The notes under the pieces are model-generated. The model did no database searches, had not been told where the DNA came from, and worked only from the letters and a program-made list of their open reading frames with translations. This document shows, one piece after another, positions 19,601 to 26,572 of a stretch of 60,000 bases of DNA. The position numbers were made by a program, and so were the translations under genes. The stretch spans positions 50,860,684 through 50,920,683 of the forward strand of contig NC_087064.1 in the NCBI RefSeq assembly GCF_963678635.1, read 5' to 3'. Every line of letters begins with the position of its first letter. Within the stretch, counting starts at the first letter, position 1. The stretch is from Symsagittifera roscoffensis (lineage: Eukaryota; Xenacoelomorpha; Acoela; Convolutidae).

Positions 19601-21912
19601 AGTTTTCGAAAATCTAAATCGGGTTCTCGAATTGAAGAAGGATGGGATGCTCTCTTTTTTATTGCTATTTTCCTTAATTGTGGTGTTAAGGTCATCATTA
19701 AGATTTCTGTCATCTTTGTGTTTTTATAGTCGTGTGTATTTAGTGAATATGCTTTTCGAACTAGTGTTTCGATTCGTACTGCTAATTGCTTGATGGTTTC
19801 GTTTGGTAATCTGCGAATTTCATTACATAAAACTCTTTGTTGTTGTTTGTTTCTTTCGGAGTCAAACATTTTTGAAAATTCCTGTGTAAACCTTTTCCAG
19901 TTTGATTTTATTTCTAGAGGTAGTACTGAAAACCATTTTTGGGCTGCGCCATCTAAGGTTGTTTGTATTAACGCTGTGCGTCGATGTATCCAGTTTTGAT
20001 ATAGTGGCGTATTAATTGGTTCAGGTCCAATATTTAAAATCAGGTTTGCTGTTACTGCATTTAAATAATCTTCTACAGAGTATTCAGGGTCTGTTCCTGT
20101 GAAAACCATTAAAGGTTTGTTTGATGTTATTGATGATCCACCCATAAGGTATGGATTCATTGTCATTTGTAATGATTCTGCTGCATTTGGCATTTGAGAA
20201 AAATTTGAAAGTTGGTTTCTTGTTATTTCATGTTGTTGGAGATAATATGGGAGTGGTATTTCATTTTGCATTTGTGATGGTTGATACGAGTGTGCAGTCA
20301 TTGGATTTTGTTGTTGAATTGGTTGAAAAGATTGTGTATTAATTGGATTTTGTTGTTGAATTGGTTGTTGATGTTGTGCATCTATTGATTGTGGAGAAAA
20401 ATTTCTATGATTTGTACGTGTTCTCTGTATTCCTTGTCTACGATATTCTTGAGTATTTTGTGCAAATATATCTGGTTGTAAGAAATCATCATCTGAGGAT
20501 AAATAATCCATTTGATAAGATGTCTGTTTTTTATTTTTATTTTGTTGAAAAAATGGGTAATTTTCACTGTGATCCTGTGGAGGATTTGTTTGGAAATTTA
20601 TTGAATTAGGTTGGGTCATTGGGTTATCCCAATTTCGAGATCTTGTATATTGGTTAAAATTTCTTTGTGGTTGATTATATGTTTTTGATGGATGTGTATA
20701 ATTATAATTATGGTCTGTAAAGTTGTTTCTAGTGAATGTTTTGCGTGTTTTTGATGGTATTGTCATGGGTCTGTATGTTTGGTAATCCATATGTGAATAT
20801 TTAGGGGCAACCGAAGGTTTAACGGTTGATTGTAAGGTTACCTGTGTTTGTGAAGGATTTGTATTTCTTGGTGTTGTTAAATTTGGGCGTATTGGTGAAA
20901 TACTTTGTTGTGTAGTTGTTGTGTGTACAATTTCTTCATTTATGAAGTGTGATGGTGTCTGGATATCTTGTTGAGTAAGATTCCTAGTTCCATTGAGGTT
21001 TTCATTGTGTATGACTGTAGAGTTTAAACTATTATTTTGTGTATCGGGCAAAAATGTATTATAGTTTAATGGTGTTGCATCAATGGTGAATGGTATTATT
21101 TTTACATAATCTCTTATGTAAGATATCGTACTTATTGCTTGACTTGAGATTGATTGTGGGAAGCTTATAAATGCGGGATGAGACCATTCGGGGTCCCAAA
21201 CATAATCTGATTGTTCTGTGATAGCGGTATCATCGTTCGAGTTTTGGGGTCTAAAATTTTTTCTTGCTTGTGCAATTAAATCAATATTGTGTGTGAAATA
21301 ATCTATTATGAACCATGCCAAAATTTTTTGTAGATCGTGTTTTGTATGTTGTGAAACGTCGTCTTTCGTGAAATTTTCTTTAATGATGTTTAAATAACTA
21401 GAGAGTAGTGTGATTTCATGTCGTACTCTTAAATGTTTAGATGTTTCTGTCGGTGAGACATTTGTTATTGGGATTTCGTTTTCTAATATCGAAATATAAC
21501 TATATATTATTGCGAAAACTTCATTGGTGAATATGGAGTTTGCTCTTTGTGAGTTATGATATTGGATGCTTTTTATATATTCTGAAAAAACTTTTGAAAA
21601 TTCTAAATCAAGATCGTCTGTTTGAATTGTATATTTTCTATTATTATGGTTTGGTGAGGTGAATTCTATGGAGTAGATTCCATACTGTTGTGTTATGTTG
21701 CATATATCTTTTAAGTAGTGGTCTATGATTTGTCTTTTGATTTTTACATCTGGGAACTCTGTTTTACATGGACTGATTCCGGGTTCAAATAAATTTAATA
21801 GTAAATTTTTGCAAAATATATGCTGTCCTCTATCAGTGGTTGCATCTATTATAAAAGGAAAGATTTCATCATCATCTGGGGTTTCGTCACCTGGGGTGTG
21901 CGTTGAGCTCAT
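13690..21912 (-). CDS. Element A Gag-Pol polyprotein, 2740 residues
   Basis: A single intact frame from ATG at 21912. Approximate residues: N-terminal Gag, capsid-like segment with GAAQKWFSVLP near 680, CCHC knuckle CNYCRRYGHSISEC near 840, Asn/Ser/Arg/Tyr-rich low-complexity region about 900-1060, aspartic protease IDSGAES near 1229, reverse transcriptase with YLDD near 1736, RNase H with CDASNFGIG near 1885 and TDHKP near 1952, an unassigned linker of about 250 residues, integrase HHCC (HSG...CNDCIVC) about 2254-2290, and catalytic FDTKGP, VTDNGTEF and GLVEGMN at about 2319, 2379 and 2416. PR-RT-RH-IN order is Ty3/gypsy. Gag and Pol share one frame without a stop, so Gag excess must come from processing. 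All catalytic residues I can check are present. The coding strand is A/C-rich and G-poor. Confidence 0.96.
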   Translation of the reverse strand: MSSTHTPGDETPDDDEIFPFIIDATTDRGQHIFCKNLLLNLFEPGISPCKTEFPDVKIKRQIIDHYLKDICNITQQYGIYSIEFTSPNHNNRKYTIQTDDLDLEFSKVFSEYIKSIQYHNSQRANSIFTNEVFAIIYSYISILENEIPITNVSPTETSKHLRVRHEITLLSSYLNIIKENFTKDDVSQHTKHDLQKILAWFIIDYFTHNIDLIAQARKNFRPQNSNDDTAITEQSDYVWDPEWSHPAFISFPQSISSQAISTISYIRDYVKIIPFTIDATPLNYNTFLPDTQNNSLNSTVIHNENLNGTRNLTQQDIQTPSHFINEEIVHTTTTQQSISPIRPNLTTPRNTNPSQTQVTLQSTVKPSVAPKYSHMDYQTYRPMTIPSKTRKTFTRNNFTDHNYNYTHPSKTYNQPQRNFNQYTRSRNWDNPMTQPNSINFQTNPPQDHSENYPFFQQNKNKKQTSYQMDYLSSDDDFLQPDIFAQNTQEYRRQGIQRTRTNHRNFSPQSIDAQHQQPIQQQNPINTQSFQPIQQQNPMTAHSYQPSQMQNEIPLPYYLQQHEITRNQLSNFSQMPNAAESLQMTMNPYLMGGSSITSNKPLMVFTGTDPEYSVEDYLNAVTANLILNIGPEPINTPLYQNWIHRRTALIQTTLDGAAQKWFSVLPLEIKSNWKRFTQEFSKMFDSERNKQQQRVLCNEIRRLPNETIKQLAVRIETLVRKAYSLNTHDYKNTKMTEILMMTLTPQLRKIAIKKRASHPSSIREPDLDFRKLVDKLEQAEITMKLEETENLKLQYVNRIETTPTNINNIQESETDLVEKITEILNIYEKNPNFKGKPSFKKWCNYCRRYGHSISECRQKQQDNQNKPQKYKETNKSFHQYMKKDQNLPNKTVYSNNSSGKPLPNNTNYTRNQSPYNSSYRGRSPERRNTHNSSQNHYNRPNSRNNYSRSHSNTQRFVSRSNSQSRNNYYPNNQSRNSSYNRNRNYSYNRNRSYSNNRNQNYPNNQSRNNSYNRSNYNRPNNNYQNRSRNNSQNRHSSYNNRYRNYSQSPHRNNNNYNNSNNRHRSSTPKHQRHINQVQSNPETTSDPLGIDDTVTDTLQLNQINCTSSDSESDTENTLSINMIKVENDYESVIYEQPFSSHIYENQSEFLQNYYTTPINSTPTTQETNEINTTNQTNKNIKTKCLNTNHIYQNIQKEQPKEKIWTIPFLLESPRNKEFQPPDLEIDFLIDSGAESNIINIPTWNEIKTLHPKLTPLETSSKLATAQGSTLINYGKIQLFLLPTRTMEQSKILNKPFKQIFHITDIKYNIIGIPFISKYIPTINILNSKILIKDKYTKTKETSLTFFQRLNKQPPFFSKFYPIFNQQRKHLKPLSGNIYNFSIKQVHQYDKEQNKQKFYMSDFEFKPIHKFFKITISSIKYLKNSNSDIISLHVYNNTPYQVTLPLGLLGYCETNATISPIHEKAYRVNNILQLLDICQSTILNEELSINNIISNENRNTDYFTKTPYFKPTFNISNYTEDQQKFLTMFNFQHSQITQDEFEKLAKQLIKYSSVYATSKFDVGKISSSLHLPLKPDAVFKKQRASKVPIHLHDKVNRLLDILEQYNIISPVNKEEQPKGNTFINPVIILAKGESLKIVLDARYLNSLIDESKCNWPIEPIQVILTKINGKYFTTADMNSAYNQMPLDEQSRRLTQFVIGNQQYEFNRLFYGISIGPAAFSAFMSKIFRPLILKKNAITYLDDVFMQSQTKDEMFNVLEKYHQILQNENLKAAPDKSHFFLTRVKFLGHNIERKTITPLKSRIDAIQKLQPPTNKKKIQEFLGMLNFLSKYVYKMQLYLRPFYNILRQQNNFEWNTEHQTRFEEIKKLLTEQISNTIPDSNQPFYAMCDASNFGIGAALLQSHNGTNKMNLISANSRLFTQAELRLSTLMRECTAIIYTLTEYEFLILGSKHPTVLFTDHKPIIFLFTQKSNPNHRVYRFQLILMKFPNLHIVWTAGKNLALPDTLSRNTPPELLTRKTTVEIPKNIKFYLAENETSARLECKYAVKTDIEQSQINSLQHFPLYLDCQNNHYEVDLLGTSTFKPIPYSQWIKNNTQQKRTKQHPPKKDHFPLIEKEDLTDKINLSGPQTNDSKYTINQVFNLHDPLDTIPLSKFEIENIFLPPTETITISTLKQYQNLDPIIRQLKSWHKYKTKPFKADSTILGNKTLLRYFRKFNNTTINENTDLLEYNLNESTVPCLPLSMILIAFNISHTQNIKGHSGSEKTYSNFIQNFYFPNAPIWIKVLCNDCIVCQLNKPYPNQKQIAQKQDFKGQSLYFNHRISFDTKGPISPSSEGNSYIMVIVDAFTHYVALNPVPHCNAYYAYTTLYEHWIAKFGLPEILVTDNGTEFINNEIITLCHLYNIKHKPRTSHAPWTNGLVEGMNRSLQEYLRCIINGNDTKYTEWSADVKLFPLAYNSQITTTLGMSPYEMVFNQKPRKPIMFTANSHKNAQGYCQPNKDSICYNLPLHTHDEDHFHHPQILKLASGTHTEWILNRDKKHNEIYQKITKKLLQRQNINEQINSRFTPASELKIGTFVLIPNFNTQKGISKKLQPLRKGPYQIIARPTEVTYKITDSNKKEIVQHRNNLLPYYPKEYALRELTQLYSFTGLKIIQNEPHLKNTEQNDNPTENQNTKPTATKNNTQNHKESPKQRKNRKMTEQIIPQEQIDKSENRKTTRLRNQPRKNYKIFIPQSKILKKVEFQK

Positions 21913-22354
21913 TTTTTCGTTCGATGACTGTTAATATGTAATTATTAATGTGTCGAATTGGTTGATTCCAATTGTATAAATGTACTGGTTTGTGTTTATA
22001 CTGCTTTTTTATTCTTCTTTTTCCTCTTTTTGATGAATTTGAAGTTGTTTCTGAGTCAGAAAAATATAATTGATCGTGAAGTGGGCAATTTTTATCTATT
22101 GATTCTTTTAGTTTGTAAAGTTCGTCTAAACTGTTGGTTTCTGATTCTGAAAATGCGTTTCGATTTTTTGAAAATCTTTTTCGTGTTATTTGTCTTTGTT
22201 TCGTTATTATTTTTCTTTTTAGTGTTTGTCGTTTTGTTCGAATGTATCCAACTGTTTGTGTATGAGGTGTGATTACAAGGTCGTATTTTTTGTTATCTAT
22301 TTCACAATTGTGTAAAACGATTGTTTGTTTATTTCCTAGGTTTTTAAATGACAT
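21887..22354 (-). CDS. Element A basic ORF upstream of gag, 155 residues
   Basis: ATG at 22354-22352. The frame differs from Gag-Pol and its end overlaps the Gag ATG by 26 nt. The middle is strongly basic (KRQTLKRKIITKQRQITRKR), followed by an acidic Ser-rich part (SESETNSLDEL), a CPLHDQLYF motif and another basic KRGKRRIKKQ block. The two Lys/Arg blocks resemble nuclear or RNA-binding signals. No family is recognised. Its position before gag is unusual for gypsy elements; it could be the first exon of a spliced regulatory protein or a Gag leader peptide. Confidence 0.6.
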   Translation of the reverse strand: MSFKNLGNKQTIVLHNCEIDNKKYDLVITPHTQTVGYIRTKRQTLKRKIITKQRQITRKRFSKNRNAFSESETNSLDELYKLKESIDKNCPLHDQLYFSDSETTSNSSKRGKRRIKKQYKHKPVHLYNWNQPIRHINNYILTVIERKNELNAHPR

Positions 22355-23287
22355 AAGGTTTAGGATGACGGATGCAAAAGGTTGTTAAATGATTTCTATT
22401 TTCCTAAACTGTTAGTTCTTACGATTTTTTGGTTAGCTTAACCTGGGTCTATTTGTTCAGGGTTGGAGAGAAAAGTATATCGATTCCGAAGAATGATTTT
22501 TTACTTTCTCGTGGCTAGTATAAGTTAAGGTGTTAACTTACTTAATCTTACTTAGGGGTAGTGATTGTGTTCAAGGGTTGGAGAATAGTAAATCGATCCA
22601 CAAGGTTCAGGTATAATTAGAACGCGAGTAGTTCGTTAGATACTATTTTAAACTTACTAAGTCTAAGATTTATCCTGGGTCTGTTAAGAGGGGGGGTCAA
22701 GTGAAGGATGAATAACCGAAGTTCTTCACTGTTTATCCTAATTTGAATGATTAGTTTTGTTTAAAAATTTCTATTAGTCTTAGGTCTTTAGAAAGGGTTG
22801 GGTAGTGAATCGACGTTTGAGGTCGTTAGACACTAATTAAGTGGGTGGGGGAGAACAAAGTTGTTCTGTTTGATCCAAGGATAAGCCTTGATGATCAAAT
22901 TTGAAATTTAATTAAGTAGAAAATGATTTAAGATCCAAGGATAAGCCTTGATGATCTGGTTTTAAAATTAAGTGAATTTAAGTTTTAATAAAATTTTAAA
23001 TGTGTGTAAAGGAAAGATTTAGTGTTTTGATGATATTAGTGGGTTTATGATTGCTGTTATGTTTTAGGTGATGGAGCTGGAACAACAGGATGATTTATGA
23101 TTACTAACCATTTATTGTCATGCTACTAATTTTTATTTTTTATTTTTCAATAAATATTTTTCAAACATGTTTTGTATATTACTGCAGAGTTTTAGGAAAA
23201 CGATCTTAGATCTTTTTATCAATCGTTATTGTATATTAATAATTTTGTTTAGCGCCTGAAATGATTTTGAAGATTAACTTCAAGGTT
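22355..23287 (-). other. Leader of Element A with internal repeats and twin hairpins
   Basis: About 930 bp without a convincing ORF. Plus-strand GGGTTGG-type modules recur at about 22460, 22575 and 22795, each followed within about 25 nt by an ATCGA core. Two exact copies of a 25-mer (22872-22896 and 22932-22956), 60 bp apart, each form a hairpin: AAGG pairs with CCTT around ATAAG, with GATC at both ends. Such repeated leader hairpins are compatible with packaging, dimerisation or translation signals of the genomic RNA, but no function can be assigned by sequence alone. Confidence 0.5.
22872..22956 (-). repeat. Two identical 25-nt leader hairpins
   Basis: The 25-mers at 22872-22896 and 22932-22956 are identical. 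Each has inner arms AAGG/CCTT and self-complementary GATC ends, so the two copies could also pair with each other or between RNA molecules. Confidence 0.6.
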
Positions 23288-23605
23288 TTATGTTTGCAAA
23301 TGAAAATCTAAATTCATTGCCAGTAGTATTCTAAATATAAAAGTTTGCTCTGGTTTTTGCCTAACTATCATATAGCTATATGGCAAGTTTCTACTTTGTC
23401 GTATGTCGTCTCTGGTTCGAGGTCTTCTTCCAATTCCGGGTAGTTCTGTTATGGTTCGGAATATTGGCTCTGATCTATTGAGTCGTAGAGACATTTCGAT
23501 TAAATTATTGTCGTATAACATTTTGTAAATGTTTTTGTCTAATTTCAAATCTATTTTGGTTAATTCTAAGCTATTAAGGTTTTGTTCGAGCCTCACTGGT
23601 CGCAC
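23288..23605 (-). CDS. Doubtful open frame beginning at the primer site of Element A
   Basis: A 105-codon minus frame that has no ATG at its left edge: it is open through the primer site and some 20 codons into the LTR. The first ATG gives MLYDNNLIEMSL about 30 codons in. It ends MNLDFHLQT. Moderately basic, with no recognised domain. It could be the start of a spliced product or chance. Confidence 0.25.
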   Translation of the reverse strand: MRPVRLEQNLNSLELTKIDLKLDKNIYKMLYDNNLIEMSLRLNRSEPIFRTITELPGIGRRPRTRDDIRQSRNLPYSYMIVRQKPEQTFIFRILLAMNLDFHLQT

Positions 23606-23607
23606 CA
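23585..23607 (-). promoter_or_regulatory. Primer-binding site of Element A, matching a tRNA 3' end
   Basis: Two nucleotides inside the 5' LTR, the plus strand reads as a tRNA 3' end: T-loop TTCGAGC (23585-23591), T-stem half CTCAC, acceptor strand TGGTCGC, discriminator A, CCA (23605-23607). The RNA-strand site therefore begins TGGTGCGACC. The match extends through the whole T-loop, longer than the usual 10-18 nt site. I cannot name the tRNA isotype without the host tRNA set. Confidence 0.85.
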
Positions 23608-23609
23608 GA

Positions 23610-24019
23610 TGAGTTAGGACTGGAGTGTATAACTCATAGAGTAATTTCGGATAGGGTACACCGTCTGCTCGTCACGCTATCTTATTTTCGGCCGGATAGA
23701 TTCGTGCAACTTCTTAGTCTAATACCGATCCTAATCTTACTCTTATACTATCTAGTCTCAGGTTGTTTAACTAGTCTCTGCTAGGCTCAATAGATCTAGG
23801 GTATACTGGTTTATTGCGGCTGCTGAAGTGCTCGGGAGAGTCCAACTAATTTCTAAGTTAAATTCAAATCTCTCTGGTGCTGAAATTACAAGTAACTTCA
23901 GCACTTACAAATAAGTGGGTTGTTAGTTAGATGGATCATGATTGGTTAATATTAAATACTTTACATTGGTAAAATATCTAATTTATCCAATCATAAAATG
24001 TAGTTTAGATCAGGTTCCA
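23610..24019 (-). repeat. 5' LTR of Element A
   Basis: Identical copy of 5103-5512. On the minus strand this is the upstream LTR and would carry the promoter. AATAAA lies at 23815-23810, and the two CCAAT-type motifs fall in the U3 part. I see no mismatch between the two LTRs over 410 bp. Confidence 0.97.
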
Positions 24020-24023
24020 AAAA
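24020..24023. repeat. Target-site duplication AAAA, right copy
   Basis: Matches the A tract at 5099-5102 on the far side of Element A. Confidence 0.75.
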
Positions 24024-24069
24024 TCTAGCGAAATAGTATGAACTAGAGATAACTGGCTTCAACAATGTG

Positions 24070-24144
24070 CTACTGCAGCATGGTTGAGTAGCTCTTGTCC
24101 TTGCCGTTTACCGTGCACTCATCAGCTATCACTTCTATACTTAC
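24070..24144 (-). CDS. Possible terminal exon of a host gene
   Basis: On the minus strand an acceptor-like TTATCTTACAG ends at 24145. The following 24 codons read VSIEVIADECTVNGKDKSYS and then TMLQ before a TAG at 24072-24070. Base composition is higher in GC than the surroundings. Element A lies only about 46 bp beyond this stop, so it would sit in the 3' untranslated region of this gene, in the same orientation. GTAAGT directly after the acceptor AG means the site could instead be a donor. Upstream exons are not identified; a stretch near 24760-24620 (PQIIVGSGGVICHIKAV) may be one. Confidence 0.3.
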   Translation of the reverse strand, partial: VSIEVIADECTVNGKDKSYSTMLQ

Positions 24145-24146
24145 CT

Positions 24147-26572
24147 GTAAGATAAGTTGTTTAACATGAAAAATTGAAACTAACAAATTGATCTTAACAC
24201 AATTGCACTCGAAAAAAAACAAACAAGGATAGCCGGTTACTGTGCAAATAGCAAATAGCACAGAATGTTTTTTTTTCAAATAAGTGTCGTTTTTTCGGCG
24301 TGGTGCGATAAAGGAATCTGACGAAAAAAACAGTTTAGGCATTTTCGTCAGTCATTGTAAAATATGCAAATTACAAAAACAATTTTTGCAGACAAATACC
24401 AAGAAAAACAAAAAAAAAACTTTAATAATTTTTCAAAATCTTTTTCGCAAATTTTGAACCTTTTGATTCCTAAGATGAAGCTAAAAACACCAAAAAATTC
24501 ATTTGAATAAAACTCAAATTTTAAGGCTTGAATTAGGCATAAATAAGCTAATGTAAACCTACGCAATCGCTCGAAACTAGACGAAAAATCAAAATATTCA
24601 AACCGGTTTTTCTCTACACCGGGAGAATTTTTTTGGAACTTTCTAGTGTAGTTCGAATCACGACTGAAACGGCTTTAATATGACATATCACTCCACCCGA
24701 TCCGACGATTATTTGTGGTAACTGATTTAGCGTGGAAAACAAAAAATCTAAAACACACCTGAATACAAAGTTCCTCCCCATTTTCAATGGTCCGAACAAA
24801 AAAACATAACAAGATTTAATTAAAACAATAATTCTTCTTTGAAAAGAGCTCAAAGGCATCATAAAACAAGTTTATTTTCTGTTTTACGAAAATTCAGAGT
24901 AAATATATTGAATTGCACGTAAGCCAGGCTGATTAAGGGACAAAGCTGTCATTAACACTCTGTTGGTTATAAAAAAGCTCAGATTCTCTGTAGTGAATAC
25001 TTCATAAGTCAGGATTGCTAGAAAGACAAAGAACTCAAAAAATTAATTCGCAAATGTCAACATTACAAATTCAAGTTTTACATACCAAAAGACAATTCTT
25101 AACATCAATGATAGCTGCATTAAAACAGTGATCAACTTCAGAAACATCACTTTACATTTTTGCATCAATGCTCAAAACGAAAATTAAGTATAATTATCAA
25201 ACTCCTTTTCTAACATCGGACAGCAATAATATCAATGTTGACTATTCAAATGAAGTAATATAACTCAAATTATACGAATTACACAAAAATTACGCGTACA
25301 CAAAAATTAATCTAGGATTTCAACGGTTACATATCAGTATTTAGACAACCGCGTATTCAGACTGGTCAGTATTTAGACAAATACTGTTTCAACCAATCAG
25401 AATCGAGACAAAGAAGAAATTAACAAATAATAATTATTTATTTTGGATTATTTATGTCTTTTCTCGATTCTGATTGGTTCATAACAGTATTTGTCTAAAT
25501 ACTGAGGAGTATGAATACGCGGCTGTCTAAATACTGGCTGCACTCCGATTTCAACTCAAGGATTGGAAAAATAGAGTAGTGTTAAATGCCACTATATACA
25601 TTTAATATCCCTACGTCACTATATACACTTAATATGGCTTCTTGCAAGTAATAATTATGCCTTTCATTTGAAGAAGAATAAATATTCGCTTGCGTAGACC
25701 ACTGGTTGCAAAAAAAAATTCAAAATGTTTGGTGAAAACCGTAACTTTCCCGTTCTTCATAGAAGCTGCGAATAGAGATACAACTGCTATTTGATTTTGA
25801 TGCTGTAACACTTGAATGGGTGTTTTCGTATTTTTGGTCCAAATAATTACCATTTTAAGCTAAAGATGGAAGTTCAATTGGCAGTAATTGCATAACTGCA
25901 ATTGTCAATTGATTGTTACCATTCATTCTCAATTACTTTAACCCGAACAATTTTTCCAAAGCCCTGTACAATCACGAAGTAATTAAGACAAGTAATCAAT
26001 CAATTATAAAGAGCAGAACCAGAGACATTAAAAGTAGCCAACAGAAGATTGGAAAAGTGGTAAAGAACAAAGAAACCGAACAAAAACTGCTTAAAAATTT
26101 AAATATTTTTCAATTTCCGAATTTCGAATAAAAAATATATCAGGTTAAAGCTCTTTGATTTTCAAGAACAATTTTGAGATTGACACTTTTCTGATAAATT
26201 AATCCAATTTTTAAAAAATTAACAAATGAGTACATGTTTCTATCAATGGATAGTTTTTCCTAAAAAAACAAGACCTATATAAATGAAAATCACTTCGTTC
26301 TTTTACACTTTGAAACCAATCAAATTCACTGGTCATCTCGGTCAATAAAGAAACTACAAAAACCTAACTAAAAATTTGTAAGGAATTAAAAGGCAACATC
26401 AAATACAGTATTTTTCAGCAGACAGACAATAGTTTTCAAAGTTTGCTATGATGATTCAATTTTCAACGTTCCAATTCCGTTCGCATGTTGGAATAGGACA
26501 GTTTTTGCAAACAAACAAGTTTTTTGAAGTTAACAAGGATCAGATCAATTAAAAGTCAATCTCAGCTTAATT
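24147..26572. other. Host intergenic or intronic sequence
   Basis: AT-rich. It contains a possible coding stretch on the minus strand at 24620-24760, the miniature transposon at 25325-25546, and the 3' flank of the ZAP-like gene. The sequence TTCAAACCGGTTTTTCT near 24599 recurs near 32458, so part of this region is a dispersed or duplicated segment. No RNA gene seen. Confidence 0.4.
25325..25546. mobile_element. Miniature inverted-repeat transposon 1 with 9-bp target duplication
   Basis: 222 bp flanked by GATTTCAAC at 25316-25324 and 25547-25555. About 75 bp of the left end (CAGTATTTAGACA...AATCAGAATCGAGA) returns inverted at the right end, and both ends start GG ten bases outside CAGTATTTAG. 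Each arm also contains the subrepeat CAGTATTTAGACA twice. No coding capacity. Nine-base duplications are typical of MULE/Mutator-like transposons. Confidence 0.8.

Larger units (their letters stand above)
5103..24019 (-). mobile_element. Element A: 18.9 kb intact Ty3/gypsy-type LTR element with env-like and accessory ORFs
   Basis: Two identical 410-bp direct repeats (5103-5512 and 23610-24019, constant offset 18507) begin TG and end CA on the plus strand and are flanked by AAAA at 5099-5102 and 24020-24023. All major ORFs read on the minus strand. The order is LTR, tRNA-matching primer site, structured leader, basic 155-residue ORF, Gag-Pol, small membrane ORFs, Met-less 378-codon frame, env-like ORF, 601-residue ORF, 1.6 kb 3' region, LTR. 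The domain order PR-RT-RNase H-IN is that of Ty3/gypsy (Metaviridae). Typical members are 5-10 kb, so this one is unusually long because of about 6 kb of extra ORFs after pol and long untranslated parts. Identical LTRs and unbroken large ORFs indicate a recent insertion. Confidence 0.96.
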
